In this document: in pieces, positions 36,885 to 45,377 of the stretch
How positions within the stretch are numbered: the first letter of the stretch is position 1
Layout of the letters: every line of letters begins with the position of its first letter
Assembly (NCBI RefSeq): GCF_900176505.1
Contig: NZ_FWYB01000001.1
Coordinates: 407,400 to 471,399, forward strand
DNA length: 64,000 nucleotides
From: Pedobacter nyackensis
GTDB lineage: Bacteria; Bacteroidota; Bacteroidia; Sphingobacteriales; Sphingobacteriaceae
Direction of reading: 5' to 3'
Notes under the pieces: generated by a model
Told to the model about the DNA's origin: nothing
Databases searched by the model: none
Seen by the model: the letters and a program-made list of their open reading frames with translations, nothing else
Made by a program: the position numbers and the translations under genes

Positions 36885-38402
36885 ATGAAAACGAAAAATA
36901 TCATCAAAATAAGCCTTTATAGTTTATCCATCGCCGTTGGTTTAAGCGCTTGTACCAAGGATTTTGAAAAGTTAAATACACCTCCTACTTCTATCACGGC
37001 CATCGATCCCGCCCTGGTTTTCTCCAGAGTGTTGAAAGACGGTGTCTTTGCTGAGGGAGGAGAATTGCCCAACAATAAATTTGGTTCATGGGTTCAGCAT
37101 TGGGCCGGTGGGGCAGTAGTGCCCGTGTCCAGGTATATAGAATCTTCGGAAGATGTTATCTGGGAGCAGCACTACGGATTGATCCGTGATCTGCGACAAA
37201 TTCGCGTGGAGTTGACCGGAAAAGAGAATGATCCATCAGGAAGGACCAAGCTGGCCATTGCCCAGATCTATGAAATCAGTATCTGGCAGCGTCTAACCGA
37301 TCTTTTTGGTGATGTTCCTTACGCCCAGGTATCCAAGAATGCAACGTCCATTAATGTTACGCCAGCATTTGACACCCAGGAAAGTATCTACACTTCGCTG
37401 ATCGCCGATCTGGATGCTGCCATGAACAACCTGAACGATGCAGACGAAAGTTATGGCACAGCCGATTTCTTTTATAAAGGTGCAACGGCTATTAACTCCT
37501 GGCGAAAATATGCCAATTCCTTAAAACTGAGACTAGGTTTAAGGTTGCGTTATGCCAACCCTACGTTGGCCAGAACTACAGTAGAAGCAGCGATGGCCAA
37601 ACCAGCTTTGCTATTCAGTTCCAACGCCGACAATGCTGCAGTACCAACGTTTAATAATGTGCAACCGGTTAATACCAATCCTATGCTGCGCCAGTTCCTT
37701 ACCGGAAGTTCTGATCTGAGGTATCTTGCGTCTGCTTTGGTGAGTAAGCTGAAAGCCTATAACGATCCACGCCTGCCATTGCTGGCACAGGCAACCGTGA
37801 GCAGTGTAACTGCCGGACAGCCAGATTATGTAGGTTTAGGCGTAGCATTAAACGATGCACAATTGGGTCAGGTGATCAGAAATAACTATTCGACTGCTTC
37901 TTTGAGTACATGGTTTAGTCAGAGTTTTGCGCCTATTCCAGTTTATTCGCTAACCTATTCGGAAGTCTGCTTTTTCAAAGCCGAAGCCGCATTGCTAGGT
38001 TGGGGCGCACAAACTACCGCAGCTGAAGGCTTTTTTAAAGCTGGGGTAGCTGCGGCGCTTCAATTGCCTCCATATAATATTAATACGGTTCCTCCAGCAT
38101 ACGATAGCGCTGTGTTGTCCTTTGCCGGACTTACCGATGATCAGAAGCTGGACAGGATCATGACCCAAAAGTGGATCCATCTATTTGGCAGAAATTATGA
38201 GGCCTTTGCAGAATGGAGAAGAAACGGATTGCCTGCCTTAACACCAGGCAGTAACCTTGGTTCTACCAGTGGGAAGATCCCACGCCGGGCAATTTACTCC
38301 ACCCGCGAGTCGCAGTTGAATACGAGTAATTACAATACTGCTGTTGGGCGCCTAAGTAATGGTGATTCCTTTCTTTCTAAAGTTTGGTGGGATAAACGAT
38401 AA
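36885..38402 (+). CDS. SusD-like lipoprotein (SusD_like_2, PF12771 type)
   Basis: About 505 residues from the ATG at 36885 (MKTKNIIKISLYSLS); the frame from 36852 would overlap susC by 11 bases. Lipobox at VGLSAC. The N-terminal FEKLNTPPTSITAIDPALVFSRVLK and C-terminal MTQKWIHLFGRNYEAFAEWRRNGLPAL and VWWDKR are characteristic of the PF12771-type subfamily. These often pair with ALGIKR-type SusC proteins that import peptides or undefined ligands, as well as glycans. It ends the second cassette; a strong terminator begins six bases after the stop. Confidence 0.9.
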   Translation: MKTKNIIKISLYSLSIAVGLSACTKDFEKLNTPPTSITAIDPALVFSRVLKDGVFAEGGELPNNKFGSWVQHWAGGAVVPVSRYIESSEDVIWEQHYGLIRDLRQIRVELTGKENDPSGRTKLAIAQIYEISIWQRLTDLFGDVPYAQVSKNATSINVTPAFDTQESIYTSLIADLDAAMNNLNDADESYGTADFFYKGATAINSWRKYANSLKLRLGLRLRYANPTLARTTVEAAMAKPALLFSSNADNAAVPTFNNVQPVNTNPMLRQFLTGSSDLRYLASALVSKLKAYNDPRLPLLAQATVSSVTAGQPDYVGLGVALNDAQLGQVIRNNYSTASLSTWFSQSFAPIPVYSLTYSEVCFFKAEAALLGWGAQTTAAEGFFKAGVAAALQLPPYNINTVPPAYDSAVLSFAGLTDDQKLDRIMTQKWIHLFGRNYEAFAEWRRNGLPALTPGSNLGSTSGKIPRRAIYSTRESQLNTSNYNTAVGRLSNGDSFLSKVWWDKR

Positions 38403-38407
38403 CCTTT

Positions 38408-38448
38408 ACGGGAGAGACTAGTGAAACCTAGTTCTCTCCCGTTTTTTT
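38408..38448 (+). terminator. Intrinsic terminator, copy 2 of a dispersed repeat
   Basis: ACGGGAGAGACTAG pairs with CTAG-T-TCTCTCCCGT around a GTGAAAC-type loop and is followed by a run of seven T (38442-38448). It follows the susD stop by six bases. It is near-identical to the elements at 24391 and 53461. Confidence 0.88.
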
Positions 38449-38471
38449 ATATTTCTGATAATCAAAAAAAC

Positions 38472-38516
38472 AATGTTCTCTATCGGCGGCATATCTGCCG
38501 GTAAGGATTACATCAT
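38472..38516 (+). pseudogene. 45-bp relic of a susC gene (copy of 33766-33810)
   Basis: The 45 bases match 33766-33810 of the susC at 33548 at 43 positions by my alignment. The matching coding stretch reads MFSIGGIPAGKDYII in the intact gene; here it begins at the ATG at 38473 region and is not part of any open gene. It lies between the terminator and the GntR promoter. Confidence 0.8.
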
Positions 38517-38554
38517 GATTAAATGGAGAAATTCATTTAAATAGTAGCTTATTA

Positions 38555-38599
38555 ATTGTATACAATATCATATATTTTTGGATGTTTAATTTATATTTG
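38555..38599 (+). promoter_or_regulatory. GntR operator and promoter in front of the regulator gene
   Basis: A 12-bp perfect palindrome ATTGTATACAAT (38555-38566) is followed by a -7 box TATATTTG (38592-38599) that matches TAnnTTTG exactly. The same pair of elements, with an identical GTTTAATTTATATTTG block, precedes the gene at 39408. The palindrome is typical of FadR/GntR operators. This arrangement suggests auto-repression and puts the real protein start downstream of about 38606. Confidence 0.7.
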
Positions 38600-38618
38600 C
38601 TACATCAAATCTAAGAAA

Positions 38619-39287
38619 TTGAAAAATCAACTAAATAACAGTTCAGTGGTGCCTTTGGCTGATCCAACCTATTCAAGAGTACGTGAAAAATTACGTGAAG
38701 ATATTGTTAGTGGATATTTTAGCGGAGGAACACGCTTGAAAATTGCGGAATTGGTGAACAGATATGGTGTAAGTCAAATGCCTATCCGAGAAGCATTGCA
38801 GCAACTGCAAGGGGAGGGACTGATTGTTATTGAACCCAATAAGGGAGCGCATGTTCGACAAATAGATCAAAGCTTTTTGGAGAATATGTATGATATCAGG
38901 CAATTAATCGAGGTGTATTTGACAGTGAGGAGCCTGAGGAATTTTCAGCCAAGGGACATTAAGGAATTAGAAACCTTGCATAGTAAATATGTAAAAGCTG
39001 CTAATAAAAGTGATTTTAATCAGTGTTTGACTTTGAATAAACAGTTTCATAGTGTAATATATAAATTGGCTGATAATCCCGAAGGCCAGCAAATTCTGGA
39101 AAAGCATTGGCAATTGATTAATACCCTTCGCTTGACGTTTGGATATAGTACAGAAAGGATACAGAAAGTGATACTGGAACATCAGGATATCATTACCGCA
39201 ATAAAAGATAATGACCCAATTGCTTTGGAAATGGCTGCCAAAAATCACTGCATAAATGCAAAAATGGATTTAATTTTAAAGTTATAA
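38619..39287 (+). CDS. GntR-family (FadR-subfamily) transcriptional regulator
   Basis: About 222 residues from a TTG at 38619. The longer frame from TTG 38556 runs through the operator and -7 box and is rejected. N-terminal winged helix (TYSRVREKLREDIVSGYFSGGTRLKIAELVNRYGVSQMPIREALQQL, then GLIVIEPNKGAHV) and C-terminal all-helical FCD ligand domain (MYDIRQLIEVYLTVRSL, LNKQFHSVIYKLADNPEG, LEHQDIITAIKDND, AKNHCINAKMDLI), with the His/Asp metal-site pattern of that domain. FCD proteins usually sense sugar acids or organic acids, which fits the sugar-acid enzymes downstream. Probably represses itself and the 39408-53429 genes. Confidence 0.9.
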   Translation: MKNQLNNSSVVPLADPTYSRVREKLREDIVSGYFSGGTRLKIAELVNRYGVSQMPIREALQQLQGEGLIVIEPNKGAHVRQIDQSFLENMYDIRQLIEVYLTVRSLRNFQPRDIKELETLHSKYVKAANKSDFNQCLTLNKQFHSVIYKLADNPEGQQILEKHWQLINTLRLTFGYSTERIQKVILEHQDIITAIKDNDPIALEMAAKNHCINAKMDLILKL

Positions 39288-39329
39288 TAATATTATTTAG
39301 CTGTATATCAGTTACTTGGTTCTGTTTTA

Positions 39330-39370
39330 TTATATATTGTATACAATATATAAAGTTTAATTTATATTTG
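39330..39370 (+). promoter_or_regulatory. GntR operator and promoter in front of the structural genes
   Basis: A 24-bp perfect palindrome (39330-39353) centred on ATTGTATACAAT is followed by the -7 box TATATTTG (39363-39370). It is the same module as at 38555, but the palindrome centre is ten bases closer to the -7 box. It should control the genes from 39408 onward. Confidence 0.72.
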
Positions 39371-39407
39371 TCTAACCAATATAAACCAAATAGTAAATTG
39401 AACTTTT

Positions 39408-40739
39408 ATGATTAAACAAAGATTAGCATGTGTAGTAATCATTTTTCAATTGTTAAGCAGCTGTACTAAAGTTGATCAATTGAATGCAATAGATCTTGAT
39501 TCTGAAAGCGCTCCCTCCACATCAAATGTGGTTTACATCAGTAGCAACGGGAATAATTCAAATTCTGGAGCTTCTCCAGAAGCTCCAAAGAAAAGTATTG
39601 ATACAGTGATATCTGGAAAAACTTATTTATTGAAAAGAGGGGATACCCTTTATTTTAATATACCTAAAACACCAAATGCTACCAGTGCAATTGAAATTGC
39701 TGATTATGGAACTGGAATAGCTAAGCCCATCCTCAGTACTTTTAAAAAAGTAAAAAATACAGCATGGACCAACACTGGAAATGTTTGGAAAGTAAACCTT
39801 AAAGATACTTTGGCCTTTACCGGATTTATGAATATTAATCAGGTAGATGTAGGGTTTATTAAAGTTAATGAGGTGATTTATGGGCATAAGAAATTTAATC
39901 AGCAGACTCTGACCAGTCAATGGGATTATTTTTCTGATACCCAATATTTATATGTGTATTCTAACCAAAATCTGAATTCAGGAGGTTATAAGATTGAGGC
40001 GGCCTGCAAAAACAATATTATTGATCTGAGTAATAATATGACGGTTAAAAATATTGTACTTACGGGTAGCGGTGGACATGCCATTCAAGGCACACGGGTA
40101 AGTAATGTGACGCTGAAAAACCTGGATATTTCTGAAATAGGTGGCTCTATATTGGCGGGATATGGCAGTGGCACCACTAGGTATGGCAATGGAATTGAGT
40201 TTTGGATTGGTGCAAACAATTGTTTGGTGGAGGAGTGTAAAGTGAGTCAGGTATATGATGTTGCTTTTACCATGCAAGCCGATGCAAATTCGGTAGTGTC
40301 TCAGTTTAATAATGTGGTATTTAAAAATAATGAGGCTATTAACAACGAACAGTCTTTTGAGTTTTGGGTGAGCAGCCAAAAATCTGGTTTTGTGAATTGT
40401 AAGTTTATTAACAACAATTGCAAAAATGCAGGATATGGCTGGTCTCATGCAGTAAGGCCTAATAAAAATGTGGCCGTTCATCTTTTAAATTATGTTTGGC
40501 AGGTAAATGCTTCGGGATTATTGATAGACAATAATCTATTTGAAAAGGCGGTTTCAGGCTATATCTATATCAACGATACCTATTACCAAAGTCAACTATT
40601 TAAATCTGATAATAACCAAATAAAGCTAGATACGGGTGTTCCCATTGAAGCATTTAAACAGCAATTTTTTATCCCTGACGGAGGCGCCTTTTTCTTGGCC
40701 AAAGGACTGGACGAACATTCTGTATTTAGCGTTTTATAA
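39408..40739 (+). CDS. Right-handed beta-helix lipoprotein, possible polysaccharide lyase or hydrolase
   Basis: 443 residues, signal peptide with lipobox LLSSC (Cys19). It starts with VVYISSNGNNSNSGASPEAPKKSID, the usual entry of secreted beta-helix proteins (DG-x-N/S-G repeats), then coils such as MTVKNIVLTGSGGHAIQGTRVSNVTLKNLDIS and NVVFKNNEAINNEQSFEFWV. The fold is used by PL6/chondroitinase-B-like lyases and by GH28/GH141-type hydrolases; I cannot fix the class. It is the first gene after the operator and lies 60 bases before susC, so it is the likely surface enzyme of this locus. Confidence 0.75.
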   Translation: MIKQRLACVVIIFQLLSSCTKVDQLNAIDLDSESAPSTSNVVYISSNGNNSNSGASPEAPKKSIDTVISGKTYLLKRGDTLYFNIPKTPNATSAIEIADYGTGIAKPILSTFKKVKNTAWTNTGNVWKVNLKDTLAFTGFMNINQVDVGFIKVNEVIYGHKKFNQQTLTSQWDYFSDTQYLYVYSNQNLNSGGYKIEAACKNNIIDLSNNMTVKNIVLTGSGGHAIQGTRVSNVTLKNLDISEIGGSILAGYGSGTTRYGNGIEFWIGANNCLVEECKVSQVYDVAFTMQADANSVVSQFNNVVFKNNEAINNEQSFEFWVSSQKSGFVNCKFINNNCKNAGYGWSHAVRPNKNVAVHLLNYVWQVNASGLLIDNNLFEKAVSGYIYINDTYYQSQLFKSDNNQIKLDTGVPIEAFKQQFFIPDGGAFFLAKGLDEHSVFSVL

Positions 40740-40799
40740 TACAATCCTGTTAGTATTAATCTCTAAAATTTATAGTGTAAATAACCAAACTTAAACAGT

Positions 40800-43700
40800 A
40801 TGAAAATAAAAAATACTATTGTTATTCTTTTATTGACGTTTTTTTCTCCGCTCATTGCTGCTTCACAAGAAAAAGGAGTGCATGGACAGGTGAAATCGTC
40901 AAAAGGAGAAACAATTCCGAATATTACCGTAAAACTTAAAGGAACCAACACTTTAACCAGGACGGATATGGATGGCAAATTTAATTTAAATGTTGCTGCC
41001 GCTCAAAATGGAATACTGATATTTTCAGGAGTAAGCTGGACTACTCAAGAGGTTGCTGTTAATGGAAAAAGGCAAATAAATATAGTATTGCAAGAAAGTA
41101 CCAGTGAGTTGGATGGAGTAGTGGTGATCGGTTATGGTACTAAACTTAGAAAGGATTTGACAGGAGCTGTAGCTTCAATTCCTCCAAAGGCAATTAAAGA
41201 AATGCCGGTCGTTTCGGCAGAACAGGCCTTGCAAGGTAGGCTTTCAGGTGTACAGGTTATACAAACAAATTCAGCACCCGGAGGTGCGATTAGTATTCGC
41301 ATTAGAGGTGGAAACTCGGCCCTGGGGGGTAATGAACCGTTATATGTAATAGATGGATTTCCAGTATACAGTAATGTAGGAACCAATGATGGTAAAACTC
41401 AGGCTCAGAACCCACTGGCCTCTATAAATCCCAATGATATTGCTTCTATGGAAGTGTTAAAGGATGCATCGGCCACTGCTATTTATGGGGCCAGAGGTGC
41501 TAATGGGGTTGTAATTATCACGACCAATCGCGGAAAGGCCGGTAAAGCAAAACTTAATTTTGAATCGAACTTTGGCATTCAGACCATAAGACATAAAATT
41601 CCTATGCTGAATGGGAAGGAGTATATGTATATCGCCAATACGCGCGCCAAAAATCTGGGTACCAGTTTACCTTATCCAGATGCATCACTCTGGACAAGCA
41701 ATAACGATTGGCAAGATCTGATTATGCGGGATGCTCCGTTTAATAATTATTCTTTATCCGCTTCTGGTGGTAACGAAAATAATCAATATAATATTTCAGG
41801 TAACTGGGCTGATCAGTCAGGGATTGTCAGGAATTCCGGATTCAAAAGAGGGGCTATCCGGATTAATTTAGATAATAAGATCAATGCAAAACTTAAATTG
41901 TCGACCAGTATAACGGCCTCTAAAACTGATAATCAACAGGCAAGAACCAGTCTCGATATTTATGGTGGAATTGTTTATGTAGGGCTTGTTGCTCCGCCAA
42001 TTGCGCCGATTTATAAAGAGGACGGTAGTTATTATAAACTTGGAAATATTCCAACGGCTGATCCTGCATGGGACAATCCCATTGCGCTGCTCAAAGGGTA
42101 TCAGTATAATGTGGGTGTAAACAGGTTTTTAGGTAATTCAAATTTAACTTATTCTATTATAGATGGATTGTCACTATCAGTAAGGGTTGGTATCGACAAT
42201 CAGGACGTCAGAACAGATCGTTACGTTGGTCGTGATGTGATTGGCTCTCCTGGATCGGCATCTATTGCCAATTCTAATGCGGTAAGTTATTTGAATGAGA
42301 ATATCCTTAATTATGCTACACAGTTTGGTGATAAGCATAAATTTGATGTCACTACCGGTTTTACTTTTCAGGAAGATATAGGTTTGTCTGTATTGGCAAG
42401 TTCGCAAAACTTTGATACTGATATTTATGGGACCAATAATCTCGGTGCAGGAAGTGTTAGTGGATCTCCAACTTCTGGAAAGAGCAAAAATACTTTGCTT
42501 TCATTTTTAGGAAGGGCAAACTACTCCTATGATAGTAAGTATTATTTGACTGTTTCCGCACGATCCGACGGTTCGTCGAGATTTGGATTTGGAAACAAAT
42601 GGGGCTTTTTCCCATCAGCGGCCCTTGCATGGAGATTATCTGCTGAAGATTTTTTAAAAGAAGTATCCTGGGTGTCTGATTTTAAATTGCGTGCCAGTGT
42701 AGGGAAAACAGGGAATCAGGAAATAGGTAATTACAATTCACTAGCGCGATTAAGTTCTATAAGAACAATATTTGGCGCTGATCAGTCTTCTGTAATTGGT
42801 TATGCAATGACCAATATGCCCAACTCTCAGTTAAAATGGGAGACTACTACACAGTATGATGCAGGGATTGAACTTAGTCTGTTCAATTCGAGGCTTTCTA
42901 TTTTAGTTGACTATTATGTTAAGCATACCAACGATTTGTTGGCGAACATACCTGTACCGCTATCAACGGGATTTGGCGGCCTGCTGGTTAACTCAGGTTC
43001 AATCAGAAACAAAGGTTTTGAATTTTCGGCGGATGCAACTGTGATTAAAAAAGATGATTTTAAATGGGATGTTCGTGCCAATTTCTCCAAAAATGTTGGG
43101 AAAGTTCATGAAGTCGCATTAAGCAGTGGGCAGTTCTTCGGAGGTAATATATTTTCCCCTATTGATGCTTCGGTAAACATTATCAAGGAAGGCTACCCCT
43201 TATCTTCCTTTTATGGATATGTTACCGATGGCCTTTGGGATGCAAATCAAGCTACAGGCAGTATCATGCCCAATGCCAAGGCAGGAGACCAGCGATATAA
43301 AGACTTAAATGGGGATGGCCGGATCACTGCGGATGATCGCATGGTTTTGGGACAACCTGATCCAAAAATGTTGTACGGTCTAAGCTCTACGCTTGCCTAT
43401 AAGAACTTTGAATTTAATTTCCTACTGTATGGTGCTTATGGCGCTAAAGTGTTTAATGCCAATAAATTCAGTATCGGCGATGCATTTGCCCGTGGAGCAA
43501 ACCAGATGAAGGAAGTGCTGGATTTTTGGACACCGGAGAATCTCGATGCAAAGTATCCAAGACCATCGAATGTTAACCCATTGGTGTCGGATCGTTTCTT
43601 TGAAGATGCTTCTTTCCTCAGACTTCGGAATGTACAGTTGAACTACAATTTCCCGGAAAAAACTTTTGGAATTAACTGGCTCTCTTCGCTAAGTATTTAT

Positions 43701-43853
43701 GTGAGTGCTCAGAATTTGCTGACATGGACAAAATATAGCGGATTTGATCCTGAAGTGAGTTCAACTGGAGGCTCCGATTTAAGAAAAGGTATAGATGTAG
43801 GCGCTTATCCTGCTGCAAAAACGTTTAGTGCCGGTTTAAGATTTGGATTATAA
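40800..43853 (+). CDS. SusC/RagA TonB-dependent transporter without STN domain
   Basis: 1017 residues: signal peptide 1-22 (IVILLLTFFSPLIAAS), carboxypeptidase-D regulatory-like domain (VHGQVKSSKGETIPNITVKLKG, about 27-100), plug with VVVIGYGTKLRKDLTGAVASI and MEVLKDASATAIYGARGANGV, barrel to TFSAGLRFGL. There is no STN domain, consistent with control by the soluble GntR regulator rather than a FecR relay. Its SusD is encoded 20 bases downstream. Confidence 0.94.
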   Translation: MKIKNTIVILLLTFFSPLIAASQEKGVHGQVKSSKGETIPNITVKLKGTNTLTRTDMDGKFNLNVAAAQNGILIFSGVSWTTQEVAVNGKRQINIVLQESTSELDGVVVIGYGTKLRKDLTGAVASIPPKAIKEMPVVSAEQALQGRLSGVQVIQTNSAPGGAISIRIRGGNSALGGNEPLYVIDGFPVYSNVGTNDGKTQAQNPLASINPNDIASMEVLKDASATAIYGARGANGVVIITTNRGKAGKAKLNFESNFGIQTIRHKIPMLNGKEYMYIANTRAKNLGTSLPYPDASLWTSNNDWQDLIMRDAPFNNYSLSASGGNENNQYNISGNWADQSGIVRNSGFKRGAIRINLDNKINAKLKLSTSITASKTDNQQARTSLDIYGGIVYVGLVAPPIAPIYKEDGSYYKLGNIPTADPAWDNPIALLKGYQYNVGVNRFLGNSNLTYSIIDGLSLSVRVGIDNQDVRTDRYVGRDVIGSPGSASIANSNAVSYLNENILNYATQFGDKHKFDVTTGFTFQEDIGLSVLASSQNFDTDIYGTNNLGAGSVSGSPTSGKSKNTLLSFLGRANYSYDSKYYLTVSARSDGSSRFGFGNKWGFFPSAALAWRLSAEDFLKEVSWVSDFKLRASVGKTGNQEIGNYNSLARLSSIRTIFGADQSSVIGYAMTNMPNSQLKWETTTQYDAGIELSLFNSRLSILVDYYVKHTNDLLANIPVPLSTGFGGLLVNSGSIRNKGFEFSADATVIKKDDFKWDVRANFSKNVGKVHEVALSSGQFFGGNIFSPIDASVNIIKEGYPLSSFYGYVTDGLWDANQATGSIMPNAKAGDQRYKDLNGDGRITADDRMVLGQPDPKMLYGLSSTLAYKNFEFNFLLYGAYGAKVFNANKFSIGDAFARGANQMKEVLDFWTPENLDAKYPRPSNVNPLVSDRFFEDASFLRLRNVQLNYNFPEKTFGINWLSSLSIYVSAQNLLTWTKYSGFDPEVSSTGGSDLRKGIDVGAYPAAKTFSAGLRFGL

Positions 43854-43873
43854 TTATTGATTAATTTATAAAC

Positions 43874-45361
43874 ATGGAAAAGAACAGATTCTTTTTGGGA
43901 AAATTATTTTATAGCTGTATTGTTGGTTTGTTATTGTTGGGTAGTGGATGTAAAGACGCATTACAGGAAGAGGTATTCAGCTTTTTGTCTACCGAGAATT
44001 TCTACAAAACACCAGCTGATGCGGAAGCTGCCGTGGTTGCAGCATATGCTCCTTTTGTTTCTACTGATTACTACCGTTATGGCTATTACAACTTAACACT
44101 CCTGGCCGATGATCAGGTTACTATTGGAAGAAATCCGCAGTTTCAGGCTATAGACAATTTTGATATTCCTGCGGACCATCCATTTGTTCGTGGTACCTGG
44201 CAGCAAATGTACAGCTGTATCAACCGGTCGAATACTGGTTTAGCCAGGATACCGGGGATCGCTATGAATGAAGAGCTAAAAAATGAACTCTTGGCCGAAT
44301 GTTACTTTATCAGGGCATTTAATTATTTTAACCTGGTAAGGCTCTTTGGGGCAGTACCGCTTACTACTGATGAAATAAATAGCGCAGACAAGGTAAATTC
44401 GCCAAAGGCTTCAGTACAGCAAGTTTATAAGCAAATTACAGACGATTTGCTAAAGGCTGAAAGTGCTTTACCTGTGACCAGAGCTGGCGTTAAGGTTGGT
44501 CGGGCTACTAAAGGAGCAGCAAAAACTTTATTGGCTGATGTATACCTGACAATGGAGAACTGGGCTGGCGCGGCATCAAAAGCAAAGGAGGTTATCGATT
44601 TGAATAGCAATGTATTACTCGATAATTTCAATTCGGTATTCTCGGTAAGCAATGAAAATAATAAGGAGATTATCTTCTCTATTCAGTTTGATGGAGTAAA
44701 TATTGGAAATAGTTTAGCTTCTTATGCTCACGCTGGCGGAACGGACAATCCAAATACCGGAAATGGTGTGCAGGTATGGTCTGTAGATCAAAAATCAGAT
44801 ATGTGGTTGAATTGGAATCTTAATGATAGCCGGAGAACTTTCTCTGTATATGATAAGTTCATTAACAGAGCGGGGAACGAAATTAGTGTATATAATACTT
44901 CCCGTCCTTTTCCAGCATTCGGGAAATATAATGCACCTAATGAGGTTTCTGGAATAAACTGTCCTTTTAACCCGATTGTTTACCGGTATGCAGATGTCTT
45001 ACTAATATATGCAGAAGCTTTATCGCAAGAAAATGGCGGTCCAAACGCTGCTGCACTAGAGGCATTGAACCAGGTTAAACGTAGGGCCTATAAAAGGAAT
45101 ATCAATGTAATTTCTGATATTGATTATCCGGCAGGTTCAGATAAAGAAGCATTTAGAAAACTGGTGCTGTTGGAGAGAAGTTATGAATTTGTGGTGGAGA
45201 ACAGGCGGATCTTTGATTTGATGCGAACCAGGCAATTTCCACAAATCATAAAACAGCTGGGAAAACCAACCAACCCGACGGCAACTTTGTTCCCAATTCC
45301 TTTGGCAGAAATAGAAACCAATAAAGCTTTGTCGCCTGCAGACCAGAATTTAGGATATTAA
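43874..45361 (+). CDS. SusD/RagB-family surface glycan-binding lipoprotein
   Basis: 495 residues with lipobox LLGSGC (Cys26). Family segments: FLSTENFYKTPADAEAAVVAAYAPF, NELLAECYFIRAFNYFNLVRLFGAVPL, RKLVLLERSYEFVVENRRIFDLMR, and the terminal PADQNLGY. It pairs with the SusC of 40800-43853. The DUF6259 gene follows after 16 bases, so it belongs to the same operon. Confidence 0.93.
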   Translation: MEKNRFFLGKLFYSCIVGLLLLGSGCKDALQEEVFSFLSTENFYKTPADAEAAVVAAYAPFVSTDYYRYGYYNLTLLADDQVTIGRNPQFQAIDNFDIPADHPFVRGTWQQMYSCINRSNTGLARIPGIAMNEELKNELLAECYFIRAFNYFNLVRLFGAVPLTTDEINSADKVNSPKASVQQVYKQITDDLLKAESALPVTRAGVKVGRATKGAAKTLLADVYLTMENWAGAASKAKEVIDLNSNVLLDNFNSVFSVSNENNKEIIFSIQFDGVNIGNSLASYAHAGGTDNPNTGNGVQVWSVDQKSDMWLNWNLNDSRRTFSVYDKFINRAGNEISVYNTSRPFPAFGKYNAPNEVSGINCPFNPIVYRYADVLLIYAEALSQENGGPNAAALEALNQVKRRAYKRNINVISDIDYPAGSDKEAFRKLVLLERSYEFVVENRRIFDLMRTRQFPQIIKQLGKPTNPTATLFPIPLAEIETNKALSPADQNLGY

Positions 45362-45377
45362 TTCAAAATAGATACGA

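Noticed and set aside
38556..38618. Longer GntR start at TTG 38556
   Set aside because: It would translate through the operator palindrome and the -7 box, and the added residues are hydrophobic and unlike the family N-terminus.
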